From NCBI GenBank assembly GCA_965153455.1, contig OZ234494.1, positions 19,220,001-19,284,000 of the forward strand: 64,000 nt of DNA, written 5' to 3'. This document shows, piece by piece, positions 1 through 13,895 of this stretch; position 1 is the stretch's first letter; each line of letters opens with the position of its first letter. A program made the position numbers and the translations under genes. The notes below the pieces were generated by a model. It made no database searches and was not told the DNA's origin. It was given only the letters and a program-made list of their open reading frames with translations. This stretch comes from Sphagnum compactum. Taxonomy: Eukaryota > Bryophyta > Sphagnopsida > Sphagnales.

Positions 1-3000
1 GGAGAGAGAAATTGTGAATACTCCTTTGGACTGGGTATAAGCCATTTTTATTTTATATTTTTCACTTTTCCATTTTGGCTGAGTTGGCTACATGCTGGTC
101 CCTCTTTGAGTTCTAATTGCCACATGTGCATATTATGTGTTGAATTGCTCAACTCCATGGCAAGGAAGTATGTAGTTCTTGAATGATGATGGGGAAAATT
201 TGGTCAGATCTGATTTGTTACAAGAGACTTTTTCAAGTAAGTTTTGGAGCTACAAGCTCTCAATTTTTTTCAAGTCTCTTGTGAATAACTGGTTTTTTGT
301 TTTCAATTTTTAATGACAAAGTTCTACGAGAGAATTGTGCCCTAACCCATATAGGCCTTTCTCATTGCAACATAAAGGCTAATTTGCACAAAAGAAAACG
401 TTGGTTCAATGTCCTCAATGTAAAAAACAAGTCTTGATTTTTGAAGGTTCAAAAGGAGGTTCCTTGAAGTTTCAAAAATCATCATATCCAAAAAAAACAT
501 AGATCAAGAAAACAAAGGTCAATTTCAAAATCCAAATTCACCTTTATGCTTTCACATCATATTCAAGTTTAATATTTTATCAACTTTAAATTGTTGCTCC
601 AAAAGAGAAATTTTGGAGAGAAATTATGCATGATGAAAAACTTATAGTTCAACATTTCAATAACTAGCTCCAAATGCATGGTTAGTCAATTGTTAAGTTT
701 AGTTTACATATAAAGGTGAAAATAAAAAATCATCAATCATCTTTTACTCAATTATTAACATGCATGATTTCAAGTCCAACCAACCTAATGTATTCACTGA
801 TTTTTTTGTTCAAGAATTTGAGATGAAAAAAAGGTCCTCCACAACTTGATAAGTGAGTTGATATCCAATGGTTTTTGCATCACCAATTGAACATTTTTTT
901 TCATGGTAAAAATAAACAAAGACATTTTGAGTCAAGGACAATGGTTGAAAACAGTCCTAAAACCCATACCTTATTAAAAACCACCTTCTTAGGCTGGCAA
1001 ATGGCAACCTTAAGGATTACCACGATAACAACAAACCTCATTTCAAGTTTTGGTTGTAATCAATATTGGGGGTACACAACCTCAAATGCATCCATCAAAT
1101 CTTGGGCTAGGAATTGGCTTGCCAACTTTGTAATATGCTTATTGATAACATTTGCATATTGTTGTTCCATAGATGTCACAACCTTTTCACACATATGTCT
1201 TGTCACAAAACCAAATGCCTCCATTTGATTGTCAAATATGGCCTAGATATGTTATTCAACAAACTCACAAGTTAGTTGACCTATTCATATATTTAGATCT
1301 ATGATCCACTAAAAACTTACATTTTTATGAGCAAAATTAATAAAAGCATGGAAATTTCCAAAATATCACCTTGGAAACAAAAGTGGTTGTCAAAATACCT
1401 TCAAAAAAATCTTTCCAACAGTCTTTAGCACACCCCAATCGGACTTCATTTGGCCCTTGCTTTTAAAGAATTTGTGGTCGAGAGTCTAATTCCCAGTTTG
1501 ACTTCCGCCCCTTTTTTTTATCATAATTCATGCAAATCAGGTCTAAATGAACAATGCAAGAGAACTTTAAGCATTTACATTTCAAAACCTTTCTAATGGT
1601 GTCATGGGGGCCGAATTTGGTGCTTGTTTACCTTTTCAACCAAGGCCCTAAACATTTGCAACTCCTACATGAGTGCAACTCCCAAAGTGGGAATGTACTT
1701 GGGAGTCATTGGGCTCCATCCTTTGCATTCTCCCCCATTTGTGAAAATGAGTTTCACACTTAACCACATTCTCTTGGCCTCATGTGCCCTTGCACTCCAC
1801 ATCTAGTTGCGAACCTAATGGTACGGTTGCGACAGACTTGACCATCAAATGGATTTGAAATTTCAATTAAATTAGGCATTTGGGTTTTTAATTTTTCTTG
1901 AATTAGGCTATTAATCAATTGACAAAAAAAATAGTTGAATTTAAAATTACTTGGAACTCGCAAATTTAAAGGCATGATTGATTCGACTTTAAATTCTAGA
2001 GGTTCAAAGGCCCACTTCAAATATAGATGTGAACAAGGCTTGTCATTAAACTGGTTGCAAATCGAATTTTTACAAGCTATATTAGTTATAGACATTAACA
2101 ATTTGTGCAAATTTGTTATGTGTGTGATAACTTGTTATGGATGTTGACATCAAATGACTTACACAAACACAAAAGTAAATTTACAAATTGCACACACACA
2201 AACAATGATTCATGAGCATAGACCATAAACTTGTTGTGTGTTATAGATGTCACTTAAAGATGATTTACATAGGTTGCACATATAAATGTTTGACATAATC
2301 AATTTGTACACGTTGGACACAAACAAGGAATGTTGAGTTTCATATGACTCTTTACTTGCTAGGTTTATTCACAATTGAGGTTTGAAAAAAAAAAAGATTT
2401 TAAGACTTTTTTTAGGGCTCCGTTTTACAAGTGGCATTTACATACAACAAATTTGAGTGAGAAAAATTGAATAATCAAAAATAAGATAATCCATGTGATG
2501 GTGGTGATTTTTCACCTATGTACATAATTGTGCACTAATATTTTTGTTTACAAGTAGAATTGTAAAAAATGTCAAATTGTTTATGGAGAACCAAACATTT
2601 TTTTTTGCATGATTATTTCTTACACATGTGACCTATGCTTAAAGTTAGAAATTTTGAACCTAATGAACATAAAAAACCAAAGTTGGCAAAAAAATGATTG
2701 CTTTCCCTTGTAGCTTTTTGGTTCAAAATTTCAAGCCTTTAAATTTTTGATTAGTAGATTTGTTTTTTCATCAAATTCATCAAATGAACATGTACTTGCA
2801 TCGAAGGAAACATGTTTTCTTATTAAAAAAAGGTTTGAAATCAATTGAGTGATTTTATGTATTCCTTTTAATTATTTTGAAAAAATAGTGTAGTTAAAAC
2901 AATTGATATAGTTAGTTTAAAGGACTCAAAAGACATTTACATAGTATCCAAAAAAATTTTCTACATATTTTTAATAATTAAATATATATATCTATGGGCA

Positions 3001-4950
3001 TACAACAATCCATTACAATTTTTATAATTTAAATAGAACAAAAATCCAAATTTGGACTGAGTTGGGGTTTCTTAAAAATTAAATTTTTTTATTTTAGAAC
3101 CCTAATTGTAAATTATTATTTGTAGCAAATGTTGACGACTTGTGCACACATAACATATAAAAACAACAAACTTTGAGGTCACCTATACATAACAAAGCAC
3201 ACAAAACTAAACATTAAAAACAAAACTTGAGCATTAGGAAATTCAAATTACACATCCAACCAAAATCTTTTAAAAGTTGAGTTGTAAATTAAAATCTAAG
3301 TTCCAACAAAATGTATGACTCTTGCAAAAGCATACATAAATAGAAAGCAAAATAATAAGATGGACAAAGGTGAATCATCAAGTAGATTGAAAAAATAAGA
3401 CTCAACCATGAAATGAACAATTAGTTTAACTTTTAAAAACTTCCTAGACCGTTCAAGGTTTTTGATACTTCAACATGAAACAAATTGAACAATGGCGTTG
3501 AGGCCTTGCCATGTTGTTGGCTTGTAACTTAGAAATAATAGTTTGATTTTTTCAATGACTTTTAACTTTCAAGTTAGTTGCCCAAATCAACAAAACAATG
3601 CACATTGTGCATTAAGGAATGAACACCACCATCCATGATGTGCTAGCAACTACATCACTTTGAGTATGAATTTCATTACTTGTAAAAAATACTAGATTTT
3701 AGGACGCACACCAACATTATGCATGTTGCACACATCTAACTTTTGGAGTTGTTCATTTTCAATCTATGAATGTGCATGTTTAGACTATTATTGTGCACTA
3801 TTCCTAATGAAAATAGGTGTGAAAGAGATGAAAAGCTAGTGGAAACAAGTTAAGGTCTAGGGTTTAAGTTGCCAAAATCAATTGTTTAGATCACAAAGAA
3901 ATAATGATCGAAGTTTAAAATGGAAAAATCATTTGTCAATCGAGTTATTTGCTCCTAGACTCTTCATGGTGTACTCTTAGACGAGGCAAACACAAACGAA
4001 TTATCTACTCCTAAAGTTCTCATGGTGGTGAAGCTAAAAGTTTCTAATGATTTTTTTACATTTTAGGGCAATTTTTTTTTAATACAAAATTTTTAATAAT
4101 TTTCTAGGGCTAATGTCAAGTTAAACCAATATGAATTTCTGCTCTGTAAAAAATTCTCGGTATAAGTGTTTTTATTCTTGATTTTTAAAATTTTGTGATG
4201 TCGCTTGAAAAATAATCATCTATAAATATAATTAGTCAAATTTGGTGATATTTAAAACATGCAAATTAAAAAAATTAAAAACCTTTTCATATTGCAAGGA
4301 ATTGTGATGATTTTTGGTGATATCATAAAAGGGAATTTATAAAAAAATAATATTTGCAAAATGGCAAAAATTCACACAAAAAATCACTAACCGTTTGGTT
4401 GGGCCATGAGTTTACTATGGTAAAGTGATAGGTAGTTCGAGTTCACGTTACTCTAGTAGAGTGTTTGTTTGAGTTTGTTTGATAATCTTGCTTTCAAGTG
4501 CTAGTTTGGATTTCTTTGAAAACCTTACTTTTCTTAAAAGTTGAGATGGTGTTTTCCTTTGTTACTTCGAGGACAAAGGCACGACACATCCATCCACTTG
4601 TGTTTTTCTACAAAACCTTTAATTTTAATAGAGATAGTCCCCTTTTGGTGGTACTTCCACAAGTTGAGGTGACTAACGGCCTTGGGTCCATCACCACCTC
4701 AACCCGAGGAAGTCCCCAGGTAGTAGGTAAGGGGGACTTCCCCCGCATCTAGAACTTGGTGTATTAGAGGGCAAAATCTGCCGATGTTTGAGCTTGTCTT
4801 AAAGGGAAATATGGGGTGTAAGGCAATTTAGGGTGCTCTCCACATACACTAAAAAAATAATTCTAATTGTTGTTTATGGGAGTGTGGGTGGTGGGGGGAA
4901 GGGAGGGTGTTTGATGAAGTCATAAAAAAATTGTTATTTTTTTTCCTACA
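1..4950. other. AT-rich spacer, no gene recognised
   Basis: Homopolymer-rich AT sequence. Reading frames are short (the longest from an ATG or near-ATG is ~117 codons at 875-1228) and none has a recognisable domain. I see no exon-like block with splice sites. A 1.6-1.8 kb stretch translates to somewhat protein-like text in two overlapping frames, but it could not be assigned to a family. Probably decayed repeats. Confidence 0.6.
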
Positions 4951-4999
4951 AATTGTTTTTGATTTTGAACAATGTGTGCACAAACAATTAGGGTTTGTA

Positions 5000-6176
5000 A
5001 AATGCATGTAGTGCAGTTGACCTTGTCAAGACGGGAGGAGAGTGATGACACCCGGAGATAGGATGGGTGTGGGACCGGTACGACCGCAGAACCGACCCGA
5101 TGAAAAACAGGGTGAAGGGTTTCTGGGGTGGAGTGTTGGAGCGCAGGGATTTGCTTGCTCGCTCCGTTGCTTCTTGTTCCGCTTTGCTTTTGCTTCCCTT
5201 TCCCCTTCCCCTTTTCCCCCCCAAATGCGTCTGTTGTCTCCAGCTTCCAATTGTGCATGGTTTGTCGCGGGGTTATCCAATTGTAGAGTTGTGCACGACA
5301 AGCAAGCAACCGAGAATTTCAGGTACTTTTCAACTTTCTCTTGTTGGAATCCTGTTTTTTGAGCAGTAATTGCAACGAGAAATTGGAAACCGACGATCGC
5401 TGAGTAGTTTTCTTTTTATTTTCCTCTGGATTTCAACTTGTCAGGAAAACTGTGTAGAGAGAGAGAGAGAGAGAGTCTGTTACGGATGGATTTGAATGTG
5501 ATGGATTCTTTTCGCGGGTTTGAAATTTATAGTGTGAAGTTTGGAGAAGAAAAGGGGGAAGGCGGTAGGTAAGTAAGTGTGCCAATTGTTGTTTCTCGGA
5601 AATCGGAGAAAACGGATTCGGAGAGCAGAGCACAGAATCGTAAAGGAGATGGTGAAAAGATGATGTGAAATCGGCTCTCGGAAAAAGAAATAAAAAAATT
5701 GCACAGGCGGGGGGAGGTTTTTGACTCAGGGACATCAGTTCTTGAGGGAGTAAGAAGACCAATATTGGTGGCCAAGGGAACAGCAAAAGGAGAAGAACTG
5801 GTTCATGAGAGGAAACAAAACCTGGACGTAGATAGAGGAGAGAGAAAAGGATACTCTTTGACTCGTAGAGAAGTGGCGGCACAATGTTGCACAGGCACGA
5901 AGGCTTTTGAAGTCTTTTTGTTCCATTCGAGGAGCCAGGGATTGTGGCCGGGAACGATGGCGAGAAGAGAAGGATGCAGGCCATGGGCGAGAGGTTGTGC
6001 TGGGAAGGTGGGAAACAAACAAGCGGCAGGAGGACTGATGCCGTGACATGCGTGTTGTGGCAGGATGAGAGATATGCGAGCTGTTGTTTCATGGTCTTCG
6101 CTCCAGCATCATCATTGCATTCCACAGCGGTTGTAAATAAAGTAGTAGAGCCTAAAGCAGCAGCAGCAGCAGCGAC
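5000..6176 (+). promoter_or_regulatory. GC-richer promoter and 5' leader of the RING gene
   Basis: Base composition changes sharply near 5.0 kb from AT-rich spacer to a mixed, CpG-containing stretch that runs into the first coding exon. It holds a pyrimidine-rich block (about 5165-5225), an (AG)10 run at 5456-5475 of the kind common in plant core promoters and leaders, and several short upstream ATGs. One upstream frame, from the ATG at 5974, ends with a TGA at 6178-6180 that overlaps the main ATG at 6177. The transcription start cannot be placed from sequence alone, and part of the stretch may be a leader intron. Confidence 0.5.
5456..5475 (+). repeat. (AG)10 microsatellite in the RING gene leader
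   Basis: Uninterrupted AG dinucleotides lie upstream of the RING gene. GA/CT runs are frequent near plant transcription starts, so this may mark the core promoter or leader. Confidence 0.8.
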
Positions 6177-9100
6177 ATGACGTGGGCCAGGATAGCAGGT
6201 CTGGTACAGGCGCTTGCTGCCCACAGCTTTCTGCTCTGTTTCTCGGGTCTCCTTATTGCCAAGTTAACCCCATACTTCTCCATTTCCTGGTGGTAAGTTC
6301 CTTGTCAGAGCCTTTTCCTACTGACCTACTCTAAGAGGTGTTTCTTGGTTCCTTTCTGTGCTTGCATCCATCATGAAATCATCACAGACAGTAATACCAA
6401 TTTGGATATGTTCTATTTTTAAGAAACTTGAGTACATCACAGACAAGCAGTCAGATATGGCAGAAGGAAGTTTGTCATTCAATTAGCAAGAAGGTTGATG
6501 ATGTAAACATTTCTTTGCTTCATTTGCATAGTGTGTGTGCATTGGAGATGTGTGCAAGTGCCATCTCAATCAAGGAGACAGTTTTCTGAGAGGAACATGA
6601 GAATTGTAGATTTGGAGTTCAATTAGGTTCGATGGAACATGCCACATAGCTGGTCTTGAGTCTATTCCCATCAAGCTTCTGTGCCTTAGACTGGGACCCG
6701 TAAAATGCATTTCTCTTGCTAACCATTAGACAGAAGGATGAGTTCAGTCTATGAAGGCTGCTCTGTTCCTCAAGTAGGAATAAGCTCATGGGTTTCTTTG
6801 TCAACCTTTTGCATCATATTCACTGGGACCTCTATGGAACAAATCTTGACCTGACAATATGTTCAGTCCATGAAGCCTGCTCTGTCACTCAATCAGTCTG
6901 CAAAACCTTTTTGGTGTTTTCTTAGCAGATTTGAAGTATCCTTTCATCTTTAGGGTATGTCTATAAAAGTCTTGGTAGACACCTTGTTGATGCTTGATGT
7001 GCAATTGCTGTGTGTTTTTGCTTGTTGTTCCAGAAGTCAGGCTGTTAAAGCAGGTAGGTTTGACTAGATTTTGTTTTGGATGGAAAGTGGATTTCATCTT
7101 TCTGTTCATTTTCCATAATGGTAGATTGGGAGTTTAAGAATCTCCTTTATTCATTGTTGGAAAAAAATGAATCACATCAACAGTAGCTTTCTTCCTTTCC
7201 TGGAGGCTTTTGCATGTTAGTGGAATTGTCAGGAATTGTTAGGTTCAGGTATGTTCTTTTGGAGTCTAGGACAAAAGTGGAGAGTTTAGTGATAGATGCA
7301 TTCTTATCTTCACAGGTGGGTGTTCCTTCCTCTCTGGGTATTCCATGGCACTGTTTCACGAGGCCGCTTTTCTTTGCCTGCTCCATCTCCTCCACATGAT
7401 CGGCATGTACGCTCCGCTTTATTCCCTTCCTGTAATGGGTTTATTGTGGAATTAATCTGTTCTAGGTTACAAGGTCCTGGTTTTGAGGAAAATCGTGACT
7501 TTTATTCTGCCCACACCTCAGAGTTCAAATCAAGAATTCGCTTTGGATCAATGAGAGCATACATTCACTCAATGATTACTTACTGTTTCTCATCTTCGTT
7601 TTTAATGCTGTGCAGTGGGCTCCATGCCACACTGTGGTCTCAATTCCACTAATTATTGCTTTTGAGCTTCTCCTTTGCTGCTATCTTGATACACGCGAAG
7701 GTATTCATTGAACATACTCCTTTCTTTGACCTCTTATTTTCTTTGGTTCAAAATATAGGGGATTTCTGTGCTCTATTTGACAGGAAGTAGTTGCTGGCCA
7801 GGTAACACACCTGTGCCCAGCAGGGTGCCACATTCTGTCCATTTGTTCATCTGACTGGCATTGACAGCAGCTCTGCAACACATATTTGCTTGTAAGCCTT
7901 TCTAGGATACAAACTAAAATTTCCTTCCCTGAAGGAGACATTGAAGTGCATATACAACCTCTGATTATGGTGAGGGAGGGTGCACAGTACGTGGTTCACC
8001 AGCCATCAGCCTGAAAGTGGTCTTTCTACCATTACTGGCGTTTCAGGCTGTCATCCTCATTGACAATTTCAGGTCTTTTTCTATCCTGTCCCCAATTGTT
8101 GTATTTGCTATGTCCTTCTGCTGGTCACCACACCCAGACTCATTTGTGTTCTTCTCTGTCAGACTGATCCTTGTTTGTGTTTAGAATGAGGGAGTTGCTA
8201 GATCTGCAAAAATCAGTTTCACCATTAGAACAAGGTTATGGATAGCATTGAGTTTGATTGGATTTGTAAGGAGGGTGCAAAAGGAAGCCTTTAACTTGGG
8301 TTTAATTCTCGCTCAATGTTTGAGCAGTACCAGGAGGTACCATGATCTTGGTCTCAGTCTGTCTCAGTCTCTTTTGGGACCCCCATCACAGCTTAGGTCA
8401 ATGCCTTGCTCTTGGTGCACTTTGCTATGTAAATGGTTATCTGATTGTCTATTTTTGGCTCTGGGATATCTGTTTGCCAACTGAGAAATTCCGGTGACAA
8501 TGGTAACATTGGAGGTTTATGGTCCACTACTAGTCTTGTCGTACCAAAATAGATTCTGGTTTGGAATATGCTCTGAATGGCCTGAAAAAGGTGTCTTCTT
8601 GGAGTCATGGATGATGGAAGGGATGAGCATGTTTTCAATACCTTGTGCACCAATTTGTATCCTGTTTCCCTTTAATTGAATTTGAAATCAATTCAAGTTG
8701 CATGTAATGTCATTCAATATTTTCATTCAAATGTAACTTAATTTCCACAAAATCAACTCAGTTTTTCCATCATTTCATTGTCACTGGTAGTGGGCAGCAG
8801 CACAGAGCTCAAGTAGATACATGTTTGGTCACAGTTGAGCAAAAGATCTTACTGTTCTTTTAACTAGTGAGGCTATTGATTGGGTGGAGCAGGATGTGCA
8901 GGGCCCTTATGCCAGGTGATGAGGAGAGCATGACAGATGAAGCCATTTGGGAAACTCTTCCTGTAAGCCTCCATGTCATGTTTTCCCATATGTATTGGCC
9001 ATCCTCTCATCTTGCTTCTGGACCAATATTTTTGTGGACAAGTTGTTGGGATGACTGAATCTGCAATCCTGATGGAAGAAACATTCCACAGGACATTGGC

Positions 9101-12100
9101 TTTCATGGGGCCTGTTATTGTTGTCATGCTACTATAATGGATCTGTGCCAATCACCTAGGGGGATATTTGAATGCAGCATTTCTGGGTCGCCGTATCCAT
9201 GGTATTTTTCATGGCAGCCACTATGTTTACACTTCTCAAGCTCAGTGGTATGTCCCTTTTGCTTCTATTTTGGACTTCAGGCGTCAAGACAAAAACACCA
9301 TTCCGGGGTTTGTGCAGATGTTGAAAAATGATGTATTGGATTGGAAAACTTGATACTTACAGCCTAGCTGAATTTCCCCTTTCCTTCCGGGAGACATGTT
9401 TCATTACTGTGACATCTATCCTGTGATGAAATGAAAATGCAGAAATTTTTTCAGGTGTTATTAGCTTGAGAAATCTGGAAGATGGGGGGGATCTTGTATT
9501 CTAGTGTTACAATGCTGACCTCTTTTTCCCTGTGGTTTGCAGGAGATGTAGGAGCTCTAGGTTGGTGGGATTTGTTTATCAACTTTGGGTGGGTTAATGG
9601 CTTCTTCCTTGTGTGTCTCTCTAGATGTTTTGAGAAGCTGTTTTGAAGTTCAGTCTAAAGGAGTATGGACACACTTGTATCATCAAACTCAAAGTTGTGC
9701 TGCACAGCAATCCTTGGGGATGATTCACAATGTTCTGAGTGGTCTTATATGCTGTTTTGTATGCTCATTGGATCTGAAGATTCAGTTCAGTCTTTATGGA
9801 TGTGCTAGAAGGCAATTGCTAGGATATACATTTGTGCAACTTGGCAATATTTTGCATGAGGTTAATTAGTCTCCTGGCTCAACTCCATTTTGTTATGTGT
9901 ACTTGTTGAAATGGGTGCAGCATTGCTGAGTGTTTTTCTTTCTTAGTGTGCACCAAGTGGTCCAACCCTACCATTCAACAGGATGGACTACCCCAACTAG
10001 GACCAGGTGGAAGGTTACCCATATTCGCATCTGTGCCACTGCTGAGAGCAACATCAGAGAGTACACAGGATGGGAGTACATCTGCAATAGAGGATGATGA
10101 CAATGGTGATGGTCTCTGTGGGCGCCAGGACCTGGGTGGTCATCTACTCAAATTGCCAATTATTGTCTTTCAAGTATTGCTCTGCATGAAATTGGAGGTA
10201 CAACCCTTGTTTGCAGCAGTGAATGTAAGATAGTAGTCAAGTTTAGGACACATTACTTGACTATGCTACACGTTAGATACTCTAGACACGTCAAATGATG
10301 AAGTGTTCTGGACCAGGCGGTAGTCAAGAAAATTTCACTTTGAATAAGTGCAGTTTCATTTAGAGAGAGTCAATTATTCTCAAAGTTCTTTGTTCCTCAA
10401 GTCTCGAGCATCTGCTCTTTCCACTTCTGCTTCCTTGTGTTTTCCTTTTGTGTTTTCAAATATTGTCTTTGTATTTTTATTTATTTTCATTGGTTCTGTG
10501 CTACCCAGCTCATGACCAGCTTCCTTTGCTTCTGAACTTGTGACAATCTTCAGTTCAAAGTTTGATGTTAGCCTGTTGCTGCTAACTGAGTCACTACTAT
10601 ACATGTTGCTGTTGTTGGTCACTGCACGTGCAAGAAATTGTCAATGTTTTCCATACCTAAAATTGTGTTGTAGTTCATTCCATTGCTGGTGTTCTTTGTT
10701 CTTGTTCCTGCAGTTTTCTGTTACCCTCTCTTACTGGAAAATCTGCTACCCTCAGTAGGATGCATATCAATGTTTCTACCCTGATTGACTCAAAATGTGA
10801 GGATTGAGAGTTGTGACACCAAAGATACTTGGAGAAAGAATCACGATTGCAACCAGGTTATAGTGTCAGAGATTCCCTGGTCATGGCTAAGGGTTGTGGT
10901 TGTCATTTCTGCAGTTTACCTGCTAGGAACTAGAACAGAGATGAGCTTCCTCTGTGGTGTGGGTACTCATGTTTATTAACCTACTGAAACAGGGAACGCC
11001 AAAAAAAGCACGTGACATTCCTGTTATCATGCTATTCTCGCCACTGCTACTGGTTCAGGTTGTGGCTGTTGGTTGTGCATTGCTTAGACTGCTGGAGCAG
11101 CTATGGGTTATGCTTCGCCTCTCTGAAGCCAGTAATACCCGGCAGTTGGCTTTTTTTTCCAAGGCAGATGATTGTTGTGGCTTCCTCCATCATGGTTCAA
11201 GGTATGCCATCATGTAGTCAGTGTTTGGTGACAGGGAAGAAGGCATTATCTAGATTGAGGATGTTATCCTGTCATTTTCACCTTGCTAGTGCTTGAAATC
11301 ATTAAAATTTTTTGTTGCCAAGTACATTCTCCTTTCTGCAAGATGCTAATATCCAACTTGCATGGGTTGCAGGCTTCTTGGATGGTGGTCAATAGATGAG
11401 ACTAGTAGGGAAGAGCATGCACGACTCTTTCAGGCAGATTCTACAAGGTACCAAACCACGCTTGTCACTCTTTATTCACTGTATTGATCTGCAGCAGGCA
11501 TTGTGCACTAGTTGTTCTTGTTCTCCAGTGATAAATGATAGATCTTGTGTCTTGCAAGCCATCGGCATTCATTAGCAATAAAGCTAAGAACTCTAGTTAA
11601 TATCCTTCATTGTCTTCCTATCTCAGGAGCTAGATATTTTGCAGGGCCTCTGCCTATGTATTCAGACTTGATCTCAAAGAGTCCTTGTAGCCTGACCTGT
11701 GGCAGTGTTTTGACAACATGTATCTTTCCTGCTCTGCAGTTATAATACATTCAGTGGGCTTCCTCCAGAGGTTGTAAAGAAGATGGCAAGAAAGGACCTG
11801 GCAGAAGAGGTAATGGTATTATGCAAGCAGAATTCTTGTCTTGTTGGATAATGCAAAAGTAGTTGGGGTAAACATGTGGGTGTGGACTGCAGGTTTGGAG
11901 GCTGCAAGCAGCTCTTGGGGAGCAGGCAGAAATCACCAAACAACAGCAGCAGGAGTTTGACCGTCTTCAAAATGTAAATATTTGAGTTGGTGCTCTGAAA
12001 TGTCAAATATCTGGCTTTAACTATTGTTGCCACCCACTGGTTATGGATCATTCACCTCGTACACTTGACATGTTTCTTAACAACTCTGTTTATTTGGACA

Positions 12101-12615
12101 GGAAAAGGTGCTTTGCCGAGTGTGTTTTGAGAGGGATATTGCTGTGGTTCTCATGCCATGTCGGCATCGCATTTTATGCAGGTTAGTCTTCTTTACCTCT
12201 CTTGATTCAAATAGTCTCATTGTAGTGGGATAATGGTCTGCAAGACACAAGATCTATGGTCTCGTTGTCTTGATTCAGACCATGGGTGGCCAAATAAGAG
12301 GACTTCCAGTATTTTGTGCTAGAGATGACACAGTTGCAAATTTAATAACTTTTCTGCTCATATCTCTGACAGAACTGTAGAGAGGGTTTGTAGTATATAG
12401 TATCACTAAATCTGCAGAATTTATGTTAGGTTGTCCTGCATTCTCCATGGGGAGAGTTACCTCAGGTGCCACTGAGTTCAGCTTTAAAGGAGCAGAGCTG
12501 TTGATTCTTACTTGTTCTATGAAACTGTGTCTGCAGCGTCTGTTCAGAGAGGTGTAAGCACTGTCCAGTTTGTCGGAACATCATCATGGAAAGGATGCCA
12601 GTTTTTGATGTGTAA
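6177..12615 (+). CDS. TMEM185-like membrane protein with C-terminal RING finger (putative E3 ubiquitin ligase)
   Basis: Fourteen coding exons splice in frame with GT..AG introns: 6177-6292, 7316-7406, 7616-7700, 7988-8072, 8893-8962, 9178-9247, 9543-9588, 9921-10197, 10993-11201, 11373-11447, 11740-11809, 11893-11973, 12102-12181 and 12537-12615. They total 1434 nt and encode 477 residues. The N-terminal two thirds has several hydrophobic segments and the family's conserved FHG-VSRGRFSLPAP-like and MCRALMPGDEE stretches, as in plant 'transmembrane Fragile-X-F-associated' proteins (about 465 residues in Arabidopsis, from memory). A Gln/Glu-rich probable coiled coil (about 392-427) precedes a C3HC4 RING at about 429-470: CRVC, C-x-H, CSVC, CPVC. 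RING proteins of this build recruit an E2 and ubiquitinate targets. Membrane and substrate here are unknown. Start choice: this ATG begins the conserved N-terminus. The structure is complete, with no stops or frameshifts. Confidence 0.93.
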
Positions 12616-13806
12616 ATAAATGTTCCCTCCCATCAACAATATTTTTCAGTATGCACAAGGTGTAAACTTCCAAGGTTAGAAGGGTTTCGAGTTAGCTTCA
12701 GATCACATGCATTTAGTATGTACCTGCTTGTTGACCCTTTGAATAGGACCAGTCAGGATCCACTCTTCACTACATGGTGGTCATAGTAGGACATTAGAGA
12801 CAAGTTTACATCAAAAGAGTGCTCAAACTTGTGTTCTGAGATTGGGTGTGTAAATTTTTTATGAGAGCTAGATGCAGCAGTCTGACATGAGCTGCAGGTG
12901 ATCCATGAATTTGTAGTAGTGTGGAATGCCACATTGGCAATACTCATCATGTCTTTTTTTGTCATCAGCACCTACAACATTTTGGTGTTTCCATTGATAT
13001 GCTTCCTGTGCAGTCATTTGCCCCAACCAAGTCTATGAAAAGACACCAAATTTGCCAGACTTTTGAGCTGCAGTGGTATGAATTCTGCTCTCTAGTGTGA
13101 ATTCTGCTTACGAATCCTCAATTTTCCTCTGAACTCAGTTACTGTAGACAAGCACCTTTGTTGTGCTATACTCTTAGAAATCCAGTGACCATATCACCAC
13201 AGTCAGGATACAACCACCTAGATTAAACCAGAGATTGATTCCTCTACAAGCATATCTTGCAAATTTGAGTCAAGAGTAGCTAATTGGAAAGAGATCACAA
13301 CAACCGATTACATAAAATGGAACAGCAGCAACAACCACAGCAGCAACAAACTCCCTGAAAGTAAATGCAATGCCGTTAAGAAAATGTGACAATGCATTAC
13401 AGATCCTGAGTTTGTCATGTCCTTATGTGAATAATATCCTCTCCCAAGCACTGCCAGTACAAAATGCAATGCAAAGAGTATTGCAGCCTCACACATTTCC
13501 CAGGCTTCATGTTTGTGGAAGGAGAGCAACTTCTGAAGTGGATTACCTCAGTTTATTTTGGGATGACTTTCAGATTGATTTCTCCTTACAAGCTTCAACG
13601 TTGACAAGTGTTCATTGGAAAACATGAGAAAAACTTTGAAAATATGCCCTGACTTCTATTGACCCCCATCCACATCCCCTCTACCAAAAACGGTAGAAAT
13701 TTCATCAAAGTTTGCCGCAACAAACACTGATACGCATATACCTATCAAGTTTTACTCTAATTACGTAAACTATAAAAATAACTGTGGCCTTCGCATTTCA
13801 ACGTCA
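12616..13806. other. 3' flank of the RING gene; no further gene
   Basis: An AATAAA-like signal overlaps the stop codon region (TAAATAAA at 12613-12620). The rest is unstructured and holds only short frames (85 codons or fewer) that match nothing I recognise. The 3' UTR of the RING transcript presumably ends in its first few hundred bases. Confidence 0.5.
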
Positions 13807-13880
13807 GTTTTCGTGGTGTAGTTGGTCATCACGTCAGTCTGACACACTGAAGGTCCCCGGTTCGAGCCCGGGCGAAAACA
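13807..13880 (+). tRNA. tRNA-Val (anticodon GAC)
   Basis: A complete 74-nt cloverleaf. The acceptor stem 13807-13813 pairs perfectly with 13873-13879, and A is the discriminator base. The D-arm carries TGGTGTAGTTGGT (A box) and the T-arm carries GGTTCGAGCCC (B box). The anticodon stem TCAGT/ACTGA closes a 7-nt loop CTGACAC, so the anticodon is GAC, reading the valine codon GUC. No CCA is encoded and there is no intron. A run of six T at 13890-13895 is the RNA polymerase III terminator. The overall sequence matches the well-known plant nuclear tRNA-Val pattern. Confidence 0.96.
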
Positions 13881-13889
13881 TATAGTCTG

Positions 13890-13895
13890 TTTTTT
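13890..13895 (+). terminator. Pol III terminator of tRNA-Val
   Basis: Six consecutive T residues begin 10 nt after the discriminator base. This is the usual position and form of an RNA polymerase III stop. Confidence 0.85.

Noticed and set aside
875-1228. 117-codon frame in the left spacer
   Set aside because: No domain, no splice sites, composition like the surrounding noncoding DNA.
5433-6224. Longest open frame in the window by codon count (263 codons, minus strand)
   Set aside because: It lies antisense to the RING gene leader and first exon, is rich in Leu/Phe/Ser/Pro from pyrimidine runs and poly-Ala from a GCA run, and has no domain. A shadow of composition.
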